A program made the position numbers and the translations under genes. The notes beneath the pieces are model-generated. The model was not told the DNA's origin. It did no database searches and saw only the letters and a list, made by a program, of their open reading frames with translations. A stretch of 64,000 nt of DNA from Paragordius varius. Its lineage: Eukaryota > Nematomorpha. Positions 12,321 through 24,500 of this stretch are shown here, in pieces; the stretch's first letter is position 1, and every line of letters begins with the position of its first letter. The stretch is taken from contig OZ176056.1 of assembly GCA_964247055.1 (NCBI GenBank), positions 1,178,001-1,242,000 on the forward strand, read 5' to 3'.

Positions 12321-13674
12321 TAATAAATCTAAATAACCTATTAAATAACTCGAATAATTAACCTTACCTTGAGTCCACCTGTAATTCTTTAATTTTAATT
12401 CTTAAAACTATAAAACCATTGCGAAGTTGTTTATCACTATTTAGGGGTCTTAAAACATATCTATTTTCCATTTCTGAAGATCCTTTACTAACAAGGTCGT
12501 TTAAGTATATTGTTGATGATGCTGTCATATGTTGCATATTTTTAAATTTTTTATTGAATAATCGCGTATGTTTTCGTTTAGCTTCCTATTTCTTTTCTAA
12601 AATTTCATAAAGTAAATAAATTATCATCGCAAATGGTTCTTTATATAATTATTTTTAATTTTAATAAAAACTAAATAATACTGTTTGTTGCAAATTTAAT
12701 TTAGAGACCAAAATTATATTTTTTAAAATGCTGGTTTGGCAATTATCGCAATCAAAATATTTACCTAACATGTCGTATTTAGCTAAATGCCTTTTGGTTT
12801 ATAATAATTTTAGTAAATAGCTCATCATTCGATTATTATAAATGTAACATGCATGTTATTGTTTGGCAAAAAATTGACTGGTACTAGTAAAAAAATTTAC
12901 ATTAGAAGTCAAAAGTAGTCACCATAAATTCAAACATCTGATTACCAAGATTTGTCTTCGTTTTTTATCGGTCTTAAGATGAGCAATTTATTAAGTTCCT
13001 CGGTTAAATTAATTACGTCTTTTTATATCAGAACCATTGTTTTCACTCAGAAATAAATTTATAATTAGGAGCTTGGAATCAACTAAAACATGGGATTTTG
13101 AGCTTTCTTACATGATAATAGAATACAGGAACATGTACAGAAAGTCTTGCGAATTTCAGATTCGTTTTATATATGTCAGGCTCTCTAAAAAATATTTCTC
13201 TAGCCATCGTAGCAAACTACTGTGAATATTGCACTCCCTTTTAACATTTTGCCAACTTCCTTCCCTGACCCTAGCCCATAAACTTTTAAGCTTAAGTGTT
13301 TTAACCTGATAAATCTAACTTTTTAAATATTCTAACTCTATAAAGGATTTTCAAGGGATTACAAATTTTATTCGAATTTTATTATTTAAAACCCAAACTT
13401 CGATCCAAAGTGCCGAAAACCAATAATGTCTGAATGGTAAATGTTTAACAAAATATACAGGATATTCATATAAATATGGATATTTAGACTTTTTTAAAAT
13501 AGTTTTAAATATATTCCTAACAAATAATCTCATAATATAATTTGCATAAATTATTCATTTTCGCAAAATCCATTTAATAATATATTATAAAAAGTTAAGA
13601 CCAACTTGAAGTGTTTAATATACCAAATATTTTTCTTGATAAATTTTTATAATCCATCAAAAAATATTTTATGA

Positions 13675-13677
<3 letters not shown>
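12321..13677. other. Intergenic, nothing recognised
   Basis: Several 60-65 codon frames occur here by chance but none resembles a protein family. A short piece near 13596-13622 (ACCAACTTGAAGTGTTTAAT) is related to the inverted-repeat element at about 18900-19238. Confidence 0.4.

Positions 13678-13719
<42 letters not shown>
13678..13719. repeat. (TA)n microsatellite
   Basis: About 40 bp of alternating TA directly abut the left end of the hAT remnant that begins TAGGGTGACC. Confidence 0.95.
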
Positions 13720-13721
<2 letters not shown>

Positions 13722-14708
13722 GGGTGACCAGACTTCCTGCTTTTAACGGGACAGTCCCGATTTTTTACCATTTGTCCCGCGTCCCGCTACTTTTTCCAGA
13801 TAAATTTTAATTAAACTCATTGTTTTGCGCTTTTCTGTGTTGGTACTGCTAATTGAACAGTCGAATCAAATCTGCTACTTACGCTCACCATAGAAAATTA
13901 TAATAAGTAATTTTTTATATTGATTTTATATTTTTTAAAAAATTCGAATAGAGAATGTAAATTTACCGATAATTTAAGAAGTGATTTCTTTCATTAAAAA
14001 ATCTAAAAAGGATTACATAGTTATAAGTCAACGCAATGGCGTATTATTTTGGACGGAGGAAATATTTCTATATCAAAGCCTTTGGCGACACAGAAATATA
14101 CACAATGTGTGCTGCATCATCTTCCATAATGCCAGATTTTTCAAAAAACAACTTATGGAGATCAAGAAAATAATTTAGCATTAGCAGAAGACTTATATTA
14201 TTCTAGCTGTTAATCACAATCTTTCCTTCAGATCTATGAATTGGACATTCAAAGTTATCAGAAAGCTTTAAAATATATACCTGTGATAGAACAAAGGAGG
14301 AATAGTGTGTGAAGAAATAAAAATTAATATATGAATAGTTATTTTATAACTATATATTTTGACGCAAATCATAATGAAATAAAATTATTTACAACCATAA
14401 AATTTTAGATTTAATTTCTTTACCCGATGAAAATTTTAAAATAATTTTTAGTTCTATTATCGATATTTTGGAAAAAAATAATTTAAAACAAAAAATTATC
14501 GCATATTGTACAAATACGAACTAATTTCGTGGGAACAGCGAAAAGAAGCACAAATAATATTTTTCATAAAAGAGCGAAAGATCTGAATCAAAATGTTGGT
14601 GTTGGTGGGCAGCGCATATTATACATAAGGCTATTCAAACAGCTACTGACTTGTTACCAGTAGATGTGTTAAATATTGTGTTAAAATATGAATTTGTTTC
14701 TATATATA

Positions 14709-16477
14709 CAATGTGTGCCAAAAAGAAGGTTAATTTTAACAAAATTTTTTTTCATGAGATAGTTTATGGCCAGCCAATTCATATGCCGCAATTTTTATTT
14801 GTTGACGACCTATGGAATATTAAGAGAAAATCGAAATTGGTCAAAAGTGAAGATTAAGGATAATTAAGGATAATTTTAAAAAATATTGATATATCTTGAG
14901 ATATGTTTAATTCAAATTTTAGGAGATATTTTTTATATATAAATAGCGTATATATAGGGTATGTATAAAATATACAAATGGTGTTTTTTTATCATACTTC
15001 ACTTGGATCCAACACATTCATTTCAGTCCTTCGATTCAAATTGGGTTATTTGGATGCCCCAGGCCTATTTAAAATTAAATTACTTTGAAAAATATGGAAG
15101 GGATCGAAACCATGGCAAGTGCACTTATATAACATTAATAAACCGAAATATATAAAAACTTTATTCAAAAATAGAATTACTTATTTTAATGTAAAACCCA
15201 AAGGTAAAAATTTAGACAACGTAACATGTGTGCAATGGCTAAATTTAAAAACAATATAAAATAAACCACTTTTTCTATTTCTATCAATGTTAGATATAAT
15301 TTAAATAAAAATTTAGTTTTAATTTCACATTTAAAATAAAAGAAACACGATTTTTGCAAAAAAAAAATTTAAAATAAAAATGGCGCCGTTGTTTGACATG
15401 AGACTTATTTTCAAAATGAAATATTATCTAGATATTATGGCTTTTTTATATAATTTTTATTAAAATAGAAGCATAATTAAATTGGGACAGTTTTCAGTAG
15501 TTTTTCAATTTTAATTTAAATTTAGTCTGGGGTATTTAGATACTCCAATTTGAATCGAAGTGTTAAAGACAATAATTTATGAAACTATATTAAAATATTT
15601 TTTTAAAATTATTTACTAGACAAACTCACCATTAAAATCTTATTTTTTTATTCAAAAAAACTAATAACTACAATGAAACTAAAATTATTGTTATTTAATT
15701 TTCATTTTTTGTCATCTGGTTTCTGAGTGTATAAAAAATTTATACTGTTTTATTTTGGAATCTTACATGAGGGGCAATTATAAAGTATTATCCAAAATTT
15801 ATCAAAGTAATGGAATATCATCCACTAATCCGTATTTTTTGTAACAGGTTTGTTTTAACACAAATTAATATTTTTATTGAGATTCGTACGGATTGTTGAT
15901 TGATATTCCACTACTATAAAATCCTATTTTACATAAATTATATATATAATAATTCCCACTCATGGAAGATTCAAAAACAGTATAAAATTTTTATACACCC
16001 GTAAACCAGATGACAAAATGAAGAAATAAAAAACAATATTTTTGAGTTTCATTTTGATACATAAGTTTTTTTATTGAATAAAAAATGAATGTTTAGGTTT
16101 TAATAATAAGTTTAGCTAGTAAATAAGTGAAAAAATTTTTTTAATCAAGAATCATAAAAAATTTTGTCTTTTAAGTATATTAAAAGAACGCCATCCTTTG
16201 AACTGAGATTTTATATAAATTCTAACTATATCATTTTAGGCAATTTATATATAAAAAATAGCTTTTAAATGATAATAAACCATAATATTTCAATTTTTAT
16301 CCTTATTTTTTGAATTATCTTAAATTATCCTTAATTTTTACTTTTTGCCCGATTTCCATTTTCTCTCAATATATCAAAAATAGGTCGTAAACAATTAAAA
16401 GTTTTAGGCAAATAAATTCGCTGGTCATATGGTATCTCATGGAAAAAATTTTGTTAAAATTCTTTTTGCAAACACTG
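14709..16477. mobile_element. TA-flanked foldback element, copy 2, inserted in the hAT remnant
   Basis: The left end CAATGTGTGCCAAAAAGA and the right end GCAAACACTG are flanked by TA. Subterminal arms of about 200 bp are inverted repeats of one another (TTAACAAAATTTTTTTTCAT at the left, its complement at the right) and match the 11232-12320 copy. The insertion splits transposase coding sequence of the surrounding hAT remnant. It carries a further nested element at about 14997-15567. Confidence 0.8.
14997..15567. mobile_element. Nested MITE, family shared with 61944-62490
   Basis: Inside the foldback element lies a block with inverted ends: TTCGATTCAAATTGGGTTAT near the left, CCAATTTGAATCGAAGTGTT at the right, with CCCCAGGCC and its partner CTGGGG inside. 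The same block occurs at 61944-62490, including the internal ACGTAACATGTGTGCAATG segment. No coding capacity is evident. Confidence 0.75.
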
Positions 16478-16860
16478 TATTCACTGTAGGCGTTGAAATG
16501 CTTAAAGAATTCTGTGAAAATGCGGAAACTAAATATCAGAAAACACTTGAATACGGTAAAACGCATTGGTTAGCTCTTCTGCCAGCCATCGGAAGAATAT
16601 CGAAAATGTATGACTTCTTTCATACTAACTATCGCAAGACAAATGTCCTACAGTTTTAGAAAAGTTTTTTGCTAAAACTTAAAAAATATTGCTAGAGTTT
16701 CTACAAAATCGAGCTTCTCTTTTACAGAACATCATTAAATTATTGATGAAGACAAATCTCTTATCGAAGTCACAAATGTTAATAATTAGTAAACAGCATA
16801 TTAACGTTAAAAATTAAATACATTAATATCTAATACATTTTCACTAAAATGTTAGGAAAT

Positions 16861-17050
16861 AGTTTTTCATTGTTCATTGCAATTATTAGATTATTGCATA
16901 ATGCCAGTGTGTTTCCCGTTTTCTCACATTTTTTTTGAAGTTGAGGAATATTGATCAATGTCATAAGCAGCACCACATGCCAACATAATTGTATCTGTAA
17001 ATTAAAAATTTTGCCCTATTATTCCTTTGGAGTACAAGCCGCCACAACAA
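16861..17050. other. Intergenic, nothing recognised
   Basis: Short spacer between transposon remains and a coding-like minus-strand stretch. No feature can be supported. Confidence 0.3.
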
Positions 17051-17205
17051 TTATATTTCGGGCAGCAAAACCTCACGTGACAGGTCGCTCTTTAGCTTAT
17101 TTAAACCAATATCATATAACTTTATTAAGACATTTTTTGAATTATCCAAATCGTTTGTATTATATTTAAATTTTACAAAGTAACTAACATAATTTTTCGC
17201 TTTAA
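17051..17205 (-). other. Possible terminal exon, unrecognised
   Basis: On the minus strand a pyrimidine-rich acceptor-like sequence (TTTTCTTTTAAAG) at about 17206-17220 is followed by roughly 50 open codons, including NDLDNSKNVLIKLYDIGLNK and LSREVLLPEI, then a TAA at 17051-17053. Composition is protein-like, but no upstream partner exon or family was identified. It lies just downstream of the GT31 gene on the same strand. Confidence 0.25.
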
Positions 17206-17297
17206 AAGAAAATCAAATATAATAACGCACAAATTCAGTATAAAATGTTATAATACAAATCAAATAGAGCATTGCATTTTATAGCCCAATCCAGATT

Positions 17298-18518
17298 TTA
17301 TAAGGGAGGATATAACCATTGGTCCATGTTAATAGGATTTTTTTGAATTTTATTTATGAGATTTATGTATAAAACACCCTGTACTCGAGGTAAAGTACCT
17401 GTAATATGAACATCCTCTAAATAAGTATGTGATTGGGCAAAATAGGCATTATACAATTTAAATACTAAAGATGGTGTCATGGCATAAAACCAACCATAAC
17501 AATATGGTGGAAAATATGGACTTGGATATTCATTTGTGCTAATATAATATTTCATATTTGGGTCCCTTATAGGTTTAGTATTCATATGCACTGGGCAAAA
17601 CAAAATATCATCATAATTATTTGATAATTCAAACTTTGACTGATGTTCTTTCCAAAGCCGATGATCGATACTTAGCATGTTGAAGTTAAAAGGGTTACAA
17701 ACATCCTTTTTTATTCGCATAACCATATTTTTGCGTTTGTTGTAACGGTTGAGGAGTTCAGCACCGAGATTAGAATCTTCCAGAACATAATCAAAAGATA
17801 CTCTTGATTCAATATTTTTTTGATGATATGCTTGTTCAATAATTAGGTTTGACTGAGGCTTTAAAACCTGCCAATATTTTTTAATAAATTTTCCGTGTTC
17901 GATCTCAAAATTTTTGAAGTACCTGATCACTTGGATTATATCTAAATGAATATCGTCATCAATTTTAATGATAAAATTAGCCTTGGGACAGTACTCTAAA
18001 ACCCATTTGAAGCCCATAATCACGGCATATGTGAGATTAAAATATGAATCGTGAAAGTTGATTTGCAAAATATCATTGTATATTTGACTTTCATTACTAA
18101 TCAATCGTTGTAAATCAGTATCAGCCACTCTTCCCATAAGAAAAATATGACGAACATTCGAATTTTTATTCAGTATATCCGCATCATAGCTATTTCGAAG
18201 GGATTGCCTCTGATTAAAATGTGTAGGATTTGATAACTGTAGAAACAAAATAAAAATCGGATTTGATCCACAAACGGAGGTTCCTGGATCAATCATTCGG
18301 TTAAAAACATTTTGTTTCAATATTTTGTTTTTGTTAACGAAACATCCATGAAAAATGTCATATTTTTCTTTGAAAGGGGCAAAACAATTTTCATTTATTG
18401 GTTTTAAATTGTCATTAAAATTACGATGAAGGACCCATTTAATTTGATTATAGTGATAATGATTTTCATATTGTGAATACATGTATAAACTTATCAATGC
18501 CAATACAACTAGCCATAT
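17298..18518 (-). CDS. GT31-family glycosyltransferase (beta-1,3-galactosyltransferase-like)
   Basis: One uninterrupted frame of about 400 codons ends at TAA 17298-17300. Residues are numbered from the TTG at 18503. It shows the GT31 order: RQSLRNSY at 99-106, FLMGR at 121-125, YFNLTYAVIMGFKW at 154-167, the metal-binding DDD at 182-184 (IIKIDDDIHLD), YPSPYFPPYCYGWFYAMT at 326-343, and EDVHITG at 363-369. The family transfers galactose or GlcNAc in beta-1,3 linkage onto glycoproteins or glycolipids in the Golgi as type II membrane proteins. A hydrophobic anchor (IWLVVLALISLYMY) begins at 18518, next to an AG on the minus strand. The first in-frame ATG (18480-18482) falls after the anchor, so a short upstream exon probably supplies the start; I could not find it. 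Between DDD and YPPYCYG there are roughly 100 more residues than usual. Confidence 0.9.
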   Translation of the reverse strand: MWLVVLALISLYMYSQYENHYHYNQIKWVLHRNFNDNLKPINENCFAPFKEKYDIFHGCFVNKNKILKQNVFNRMIDPGTSVCGSNPIFILFLQLSNPTHFNQRQSLRNSYDADILNKNSNVRHIFLMGRVADTDLQRLISNESQIYNDILQINFHDSYFNLTYAVIMGFKWVLEYCPKANFIIKIDDDIHLDIIQVIRYFKNFEIEHGKFIKKYWQVLKPQSNLIIEQAYHQKNIESRVSFDYVLEDSNLGAELLNRYNKRKNMVMRIKKDVCNPFNFNMLSIDHRLWKEHQSKFELSNNYDDILFCPVHMNTKPIRDPNMKYYISTNEYPSPYFPPYCYGWFYAMTPSLVFKLYNAYFAQSHTYLEDVHITGTLPRVQGVLYINLINKIQKNPINMDQWLYPPL

Positions 18519-18899
18519 CTATTATAAAATATTTTTTAAAAAAGGAAACGCATCGGCCAGCGATATTTTTTAAATCCCCAACAGATCAGAATTGTTATGG
18601 CAGCAGATCCTAAATGGTCCATCGATGGAATTAAATTAATATCTGCATTTTTTTGATAGCACTAATTCCTAACAAACGATTTGCAAATTTTAAAGCACAA
18701 TTTACCTATATTACAAGATAAAATGCATATTTTATTAATTTAAAATCCATCCTTTTTAAGCAATAGTTATTATTTACACAATCTTTGCCACGCCAAATTT
18801 AAGTAATGATTAATGAAATTAATTGATGAAATCAATTTTAAATTTTTATCTTGATATCTATACCATTTACGCTTCAAAGTTTCCTTGATAATTTTTCCT
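18519..18899. other. Upstream region of the GT31 gene
   Basis: The missing first exon should lie here on the minus strand. A short frame at about 18540-18615 encodes ITILICWGFKKYRWPMRF but is not in frame with the gene and has no convincing donor, so the start remains unassigned. Confidence 0.3.
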
Positions 18900-19238
18900 G
18901 AAACCCTTCAAGTTGGTCCTTTCAAGTTAGTTAAACGTTTTTTTTTAACTTTGATTAATCAAACCATGTAACATTCATATTGTCACTTTTAATCTTTTCA
19001 ATTTATTTGACCTAAATTTCAATGTTATCAACTTTTTTATTCACGAACCGTATATCTTTATTAATTATTTGAAATAAGTTTTCTTAAAAAATGTGTAATT
19101 AATGATGCTAATTTTAGTAATTTTTAAATGTGTAAAAAATTAGTCAGAAACGTAAAAGTTTTTTTTAATATGTTCACAACTCAAAGTGTTTAAGGACCAA
19201 CTTAGAATGTTGGACCAACTTAAAGTGTTCAACACTTT
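18900..19238. mobile_element. MITE-like inverted-repeat element
   Basis: The left side carries TTCAAGTTGGTCCTTTCAAG and the right side carries the inverted counterparts GGACCAACTTAGAATG and GGACCAACTTAAAGTG. A fragment of the same sequence is at about 13596-13622. No coding sequence is present and exact borders are uncertain. Confidence 0.5.
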
Positions 19239-19529
19239 TACAGTGCAAATCCAAACAGATCCGATCAAATTATTAGTAAGCCTGATTACTACATAAATTA
19301 TTTTTCATAGTGTGCCGAATATAGCAATAATGTAGTTTGAATAATATTTTGAAGAAAAAGTATTTCAAGTGTTTCATAATAAAACAAATATAAAAACGGA
19401 AACATCCGTTTTTCTAGTTATTACAAAAACTTTCTTTATGAAACAAAACGGCGCCAGGATTTTATGGTAAAATAGAAAAATTCAAGAGCACGTGTTTTAA
19501 TCATCAACATTCATCAAAAGCATCTAAAA

Positions 19530-19686
19530 CAGTGGTACACAAACTGCGGCATAAAAGTGATATTATGTCTTTTTTAATGTATAAATATTTGCATATGTAT
19601 CAAACAGCTATGCAATATTTATTGATATTATAGAGGGGGGGGCTATGAAGCAAAAAATTTAATATATTTTTGATGAGTATAACTAG
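19530..19686. mobile_element. Non-autonomous hAT MITE related to the 3522-5380 element
   Basis: It begins CAGTGGTACACAAACTGCGG and ends TTTTGATGAGTATAACTAG. Its interior (GTATCAAACAGCTATGCAATA) parallels the 3' part of the 3522-5380 element (GTGTCAAATAGCTGTGGAATA). The flanks TCTAAAA and TCTAAATA look like a decayed 8-bp target duplication. Confidence 0.65.
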
Positions 19687-20440
19687 TCTAAATAGATAAA
19701 TTAACTAATTCATTATATTCCTTATAATTAATTTTGAAAAAGTTTGTCAAAACTTAGTTTTCGCAAGCTAACCAATAACCTTTTGCATAAGAATATGAGA
19801 TTTTTCGTTATCTGATATGGAGAAATAATTTAATTCACCGTCTTAAAATAAACTAGTACATAGTGTTATAAATAAGGAAGTTTTTCCTCTTACTGAAATA
19901 CTGATAATATTCTGAAAATACTTAGATTTCATTTCTCCATCTAAGATACCAAATTGGTTAATCACATGTTTTGATACAAAAAGTTGGATAGTGTACACAA
20001 TTTAACGTCTACAAAAACGATACTTTGGTAATACCAGATTTCAAACCCAGTTTTATGAAATATTTTTAATTTAATTTCAGTAATGATTATAGAATTGGTT
20101 TTTTTGCTAATATCGAAGGTGCTTAAAATTAATAAAAACTGACAATAAATCCTTTAAGGTTATTTATCTAAGCAATGTGGCCTTTGGATTCTAAAAGCCA
20201 ATGATTTTCATTTCCCAACAAAGATTAGATTCATTTTTGATCCTTAGGACACACTATTATTTGAAAACCCATATTCGAAATAAATTTGTTTCTTTAATTT
20301 AAAATGTATAATTTGGTATTATTCAAAAATATTTATTTTTTTTCCATAGATTCTTACAAAAAATTCTATATTAGCGACCCTGTTTTGTATGTTCACATAT
20401 TTAAACTTCAAAATTGGTTAAATGCAAAGTACGTGTTTTA
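19687..20440. other. Intergenic, nothing recognised
   Basis: AT-rich with no coding, RNA or repeat structure that I can support. Confidence 0.4.
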
Positions 20441-20702
20441 TTATACCATTTATAGTTTAAATTAACAGTTGAACAATTCAAATTCCCTAAAATAAATTGT
20501 TTTTTAAGATTAAAAATTACTAATATTTTTTTATATTTTAAAAAATGTCGTTTAAAATTTAAATAATACTGAAAAAATAACTATGCCATTAAGATATATT
20601 TCACATTATTATATTAAACCTAAAACACATAATTAGGGTAAATTTCAATTGTTCGAGGCTGAGTTTAAATTGTTTAAGGGTGAATTTGAATAAATGGTAT
20701 AA
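20441..20702. mobile_element. Palindromic MITE with TTATACCATTTA ends, copy 1
   Basis: Ends TTATACCATTTATAGTTTAA and TTTGAATAAATGGTATAA are inverted repeats. Each arm contains variants of a 21-bp motif (GAACAATTCAAATTC.. and its complement). Other copies are at 48064-48348 and 63666 to the window end, with partial copies near 49746-49860, 31280-31330 and 47020-47078. The arms carry the seed of the minisatellite that is expanded at 63680-63858. Confidence 0.8.
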
Positions 20703-21590
20703 CAATGTAGTATCAAGATCAATATTGAGCAATCTCCATATTGGATTTACTAGCTTAACATTAAATTTGAAACATTTATCATATAAAAATATTAAAAACA
20801 CTTTGCTTTCGATCATCAAATATCTACTGATAATTGATAAAATATAATGGGCGATAATTTTACTTTTTTGATTTTAAATTAAAAAAAAAGATATCGTGCC
20901 TTGAAATCTATAGCAGCACATTAAAGTTTATAAAAAAAAAATATTAATAGTGCGACTTACATATGAATTGTAGCATAAACGGATATAAAACATTTGAAAG
21001 AATGTAATAATATTGGTGTGATATATTTTTTATAATTTATTTTATTTAGACAAGGTCAAAAACAACAAAAACAAGATATCAATTTTTATAACTATAACTA
21101 TAAAATATTCGTTGAAACAAATGACGTTACGATATTATTTATATATATTAATAACTGGTGTTTTCATTTAACAACATCTCTAGATACTATAATATTGACC
21201 AAAATAACTCATTAATCATAGATAATTGTAATACGCGATAGGAAGTCAAAAAATTTGCAAGGTATTAAAATCAATAGCTCTCAGCTTCGGGATAATGAAT
21301 ATTGAATTGATTATTTACGGTTGAAACACTTAAAAATTATTTTAATTTTTCTAATTTAAAAATTAGCATTTTTTAAACATTTTAAAATAAATACAATAGA
21401 GCCAACATGTCTATTGATGATATTATAAGGATAATCCTAAAAATATCATCATGATAATTTTACTTTTTCACAGATAGTGCTCATACAAGAAAAGTTAATC
21501 GTCGCACTTTGGTGACAAATTTGACACTTGTTACTATTTTTTTTAACTTGATATCAATGTAGTTGTTAAGCTTGTAGTTGATTACTAACT
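20703..21590. other. Intergenic or leader of the Gypsy fossil
   Basis: No gene recognised. The right part may include the untranslated leader or 5' LTR of the Gypsy element, but I could not match it to any sequence past the 3' side, so no LTR is called. Confidence 0.35.
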
Positions 21591-21599
21591 CGGTTATGT

Positions 21600-24500
21600 C
21601 GTGGGCTTTTTAGATTTGCAGTGACATTTTGGAAATGTATAAAATTTGGTGGTCTATTGGTTGTGCGCAAAATAAATCAACGACTGTATCCCAAAAAGAT
21701 AAAAGATGCATCATGGAGCGAGATAATGACAGGCCTAAAAGTATTTAATCCCACAAAATCGAAATTTCAAAGCAGATTTAAATTTTTTCGACTTGTGCGG
21801 AGCAACGCTGAATCTTTCACCGAATTTCTAGAACGGGTTAAGATCGCAGCCGAAAGGCCAAATTTAATGATTCGATTGAGGAATGTATTCGGGATGCTTT
21901 CGTCATTGGTTTACGGCAATCGCAATTGGAAATCGATATATATTCAAGGTATCTCGATGCCGTATCAACGGACAACCCGTGCCTCTAGAAACGATAGTGG
22001 ATCTCGCACTAGCACACGAGGCTGCTAGGGCTGGCCTTCATAACAATAATGATAATACCAATTATAACTATGGTAATAATTTAAATCGATTACAACACAC
22101 CAATAATAATAATAAGGCCATGCGTTCACGACAAAACAGCAAAACCCCTAACTCATTCGTGCAATCGTTATGGGATTAGCCATGGACCAAACAAATGTCC
22201 TGCCTGGAACCGCAATTGCAAATGCGGAAAACCTCATCACTTCGCAAAAATTTGTAGATCAAAAAACACTGCCAAAAATTTGTTTACATGCCAGATCCAT
22301 AGAAAAGCAATGTCAACCTCACCATGGACCGTAAAAATAATGATAAACAACACAGAACAAACGTTAATCTATGACACTGGAGCTGACATCAGTGTTATCA
22401 GCTTTGAAACCTGGAAACAAGTTGGCAAGCCAAATATTAGACCCATACCGCCAGTAAAAGCCTACAGTAATAGTATAGTACCTCTACTGGGCGTAACAAC
22501 AGTCACAGTGCAAATCAATGGGCAAAACTTGGGGAACGCAGAATGTTGTGTATTGAAAGAAAAAATGTCAAAGGCACCGCTCATTTGTGGCTTGGATTGG
22601 ATCACGAGATTTAACATCGACATTCCTAAAGTACGAATTAACTTTCTTAAACTTGATAAAATAATTGATTTCCCTAATCTATTTAAAGAGGAATTAGGTT
22701 GTTACATTGAGCCAGTTACAATTCATATAGCACCCAATGCCTCGCCCAAAGTTTGGCCTTGTCATCGAGCGTATCCCTTAAAAGCAAAAGTTAAGGAATT
22801 GCTAAGATTACAGAAGTTAGACATTTTGGAGCCAATAGATCCCAACCTTACACCTCTGACATGGGCCACGCCCACCGTTAATGTGCTCAAAGCGAATGGA
22901 GAGGTAAGAATTTGCAGCGATTTCAGAGTTACCATCAACAAGTGGCTCACTGAGGACTCTCATATCATTCCAACGTTTGATGATTTAGTGAGTAAGATTG
23001 GCGAAGGCCAAGTTTTCACTAAGATTGACTTGAAAGATGCCTATCTACAAATGCCCATAACCAAAGAATCACAAGATCTCTTGACAATTGCGACTCACAA
23101 AGGATTTTTTCGCTACAAAAGGATGCCTTTCGGACTGTCAACAGCACCAATAATTTTCCAACGAGTCATGGACCAGGTTATAAAAGATTGTCCCTGCACT
23201 TGTGCATATTTAGATGATGTTTTAGTAACTGGCAAATCTGAAGAGGAACATTTAAGAAATCTTAATAATGTTTTAAATCGGTTAGAATTAGCAGGTTTTA
23301 GATTAAGAAAAGATAAAATAAAAATTGGTGAACCTTCAGTAAGTTATCTGGGATTTGAAATAAGTAATAAAGGTATAAGTCCTTGCAAGAATAAAGTAAA
23401 AGCAATCAATGATTTTAAAAAACCTGTGGATAGAAACCTTTAAGAAGTTTTCTAGGAATTTTAACGTTTCATGAAAGATTTATACCCAAGCTTCAATTGA
23501 TTGTAGGTGATTTACATAGTTTAACAAGTAAGAACGTCATATGGAACTGGTCGAAAAACACGAGAATTGTTGGAAAGCCGCTAAGGAATTATTAAGTGAA
23601 CAAGTATTTTTAACACCGTAAAATTCGGATAGAAAGTTAGAAATTGAAACCGATGCCTCAGATATAGGGTTTGGATGTATTTTAAGTCATGTTGTAAATG
23701 AAAGGAAACCGATTGCCTATGGTTCAAGAAAATGTAGTACCGCAGAATTAAACTACTTCACGATAGAAAAGGAATTAAAGGCTATTGTTTTTGCAATAGA
23801 AAAGTTTCATAACTTCATTTATGGTAGAAAGTTTAAAATTTTGACAGACCACTTACCACTGGTTAGGTTGATAAATAGGGATAGAAATTTGAAAGAAATT
23901 TAAAATGCGAATTAAGATGGGTTAACCGACTGAATGATTATGATTTTGAATTAAGTTATCAGGCGGGTCCGAAAAATAGAGCCGATTACTTGTCAAGATG
24001 TCCCGGTGAAGATAATGTTGACACAATTGATAGAGATCACATGGTAATGAGACATCTTAGGTTCCTAAATTGTCATAACGTTCATTTAAGTCGAGATGAG
24101 ATCCGGAGAGAGACAGTTAACGATAAAATTTTGCAGAATGTAATCAAGGCGATTCATAACCAAGATTGGAGTGATGTTGAGTTGGCTGGGTTTACGAACA
24201 GGAAAGGAGAAATTTCGTACCAATACGGATTGCTCAGTTTGAATGATCGAATCATCCCCAGAAAGCTTACAGGCGAATGTGGTCAATTATTTACACAGCG
24301 GGCATAATAATGTAGAAACGATCAAAGCAATGGCAAGGTTTACCTGTTTTTGGCCAAAATTAGAAAACGATTTGGTAAGAAGGTTCGGTTAATTTAGCTC
24401 ATGTCAAGTAAACAAGTTAAGCCTAGGTGAAAATCCTACTCATTAATGGGATTCAAATGCTGCGATATGGGAGCGGTTACACATCGATATAGCGAGACCA

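Larger units (their letters stand above)
13720..16860 (+). mobile_element. hAT remnant interrupted by a nested foldback element
   Basis: The left end, AGGGTGACCAGACTTCC followed by a GGGACAGTCCCG stem, resembles ends of animal hAT-type elements. The right end was not found. Decayed transposase pieces lie at about 13981-14215 and 14400-14705. The latter has WAAHIIHKAIQTATDLLPVD, matching the family's GCAAHIVHNAIQ block. Another piece at about 16480-16850 has VEMLKEFCENAE and THWLALLPAIGRISKMY. The last two are consecutive parts of one transposase, separated by the 14709-16477 insertion. Multiple frame breaks make it non-functional. Confidence 0.75.

Noticed and set aside
20601-20819. Minus-strand 72-codon frame
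   Set aside because: It overlaps the right arm of a palindromic MITE and has only the composition of AT-rich noise.
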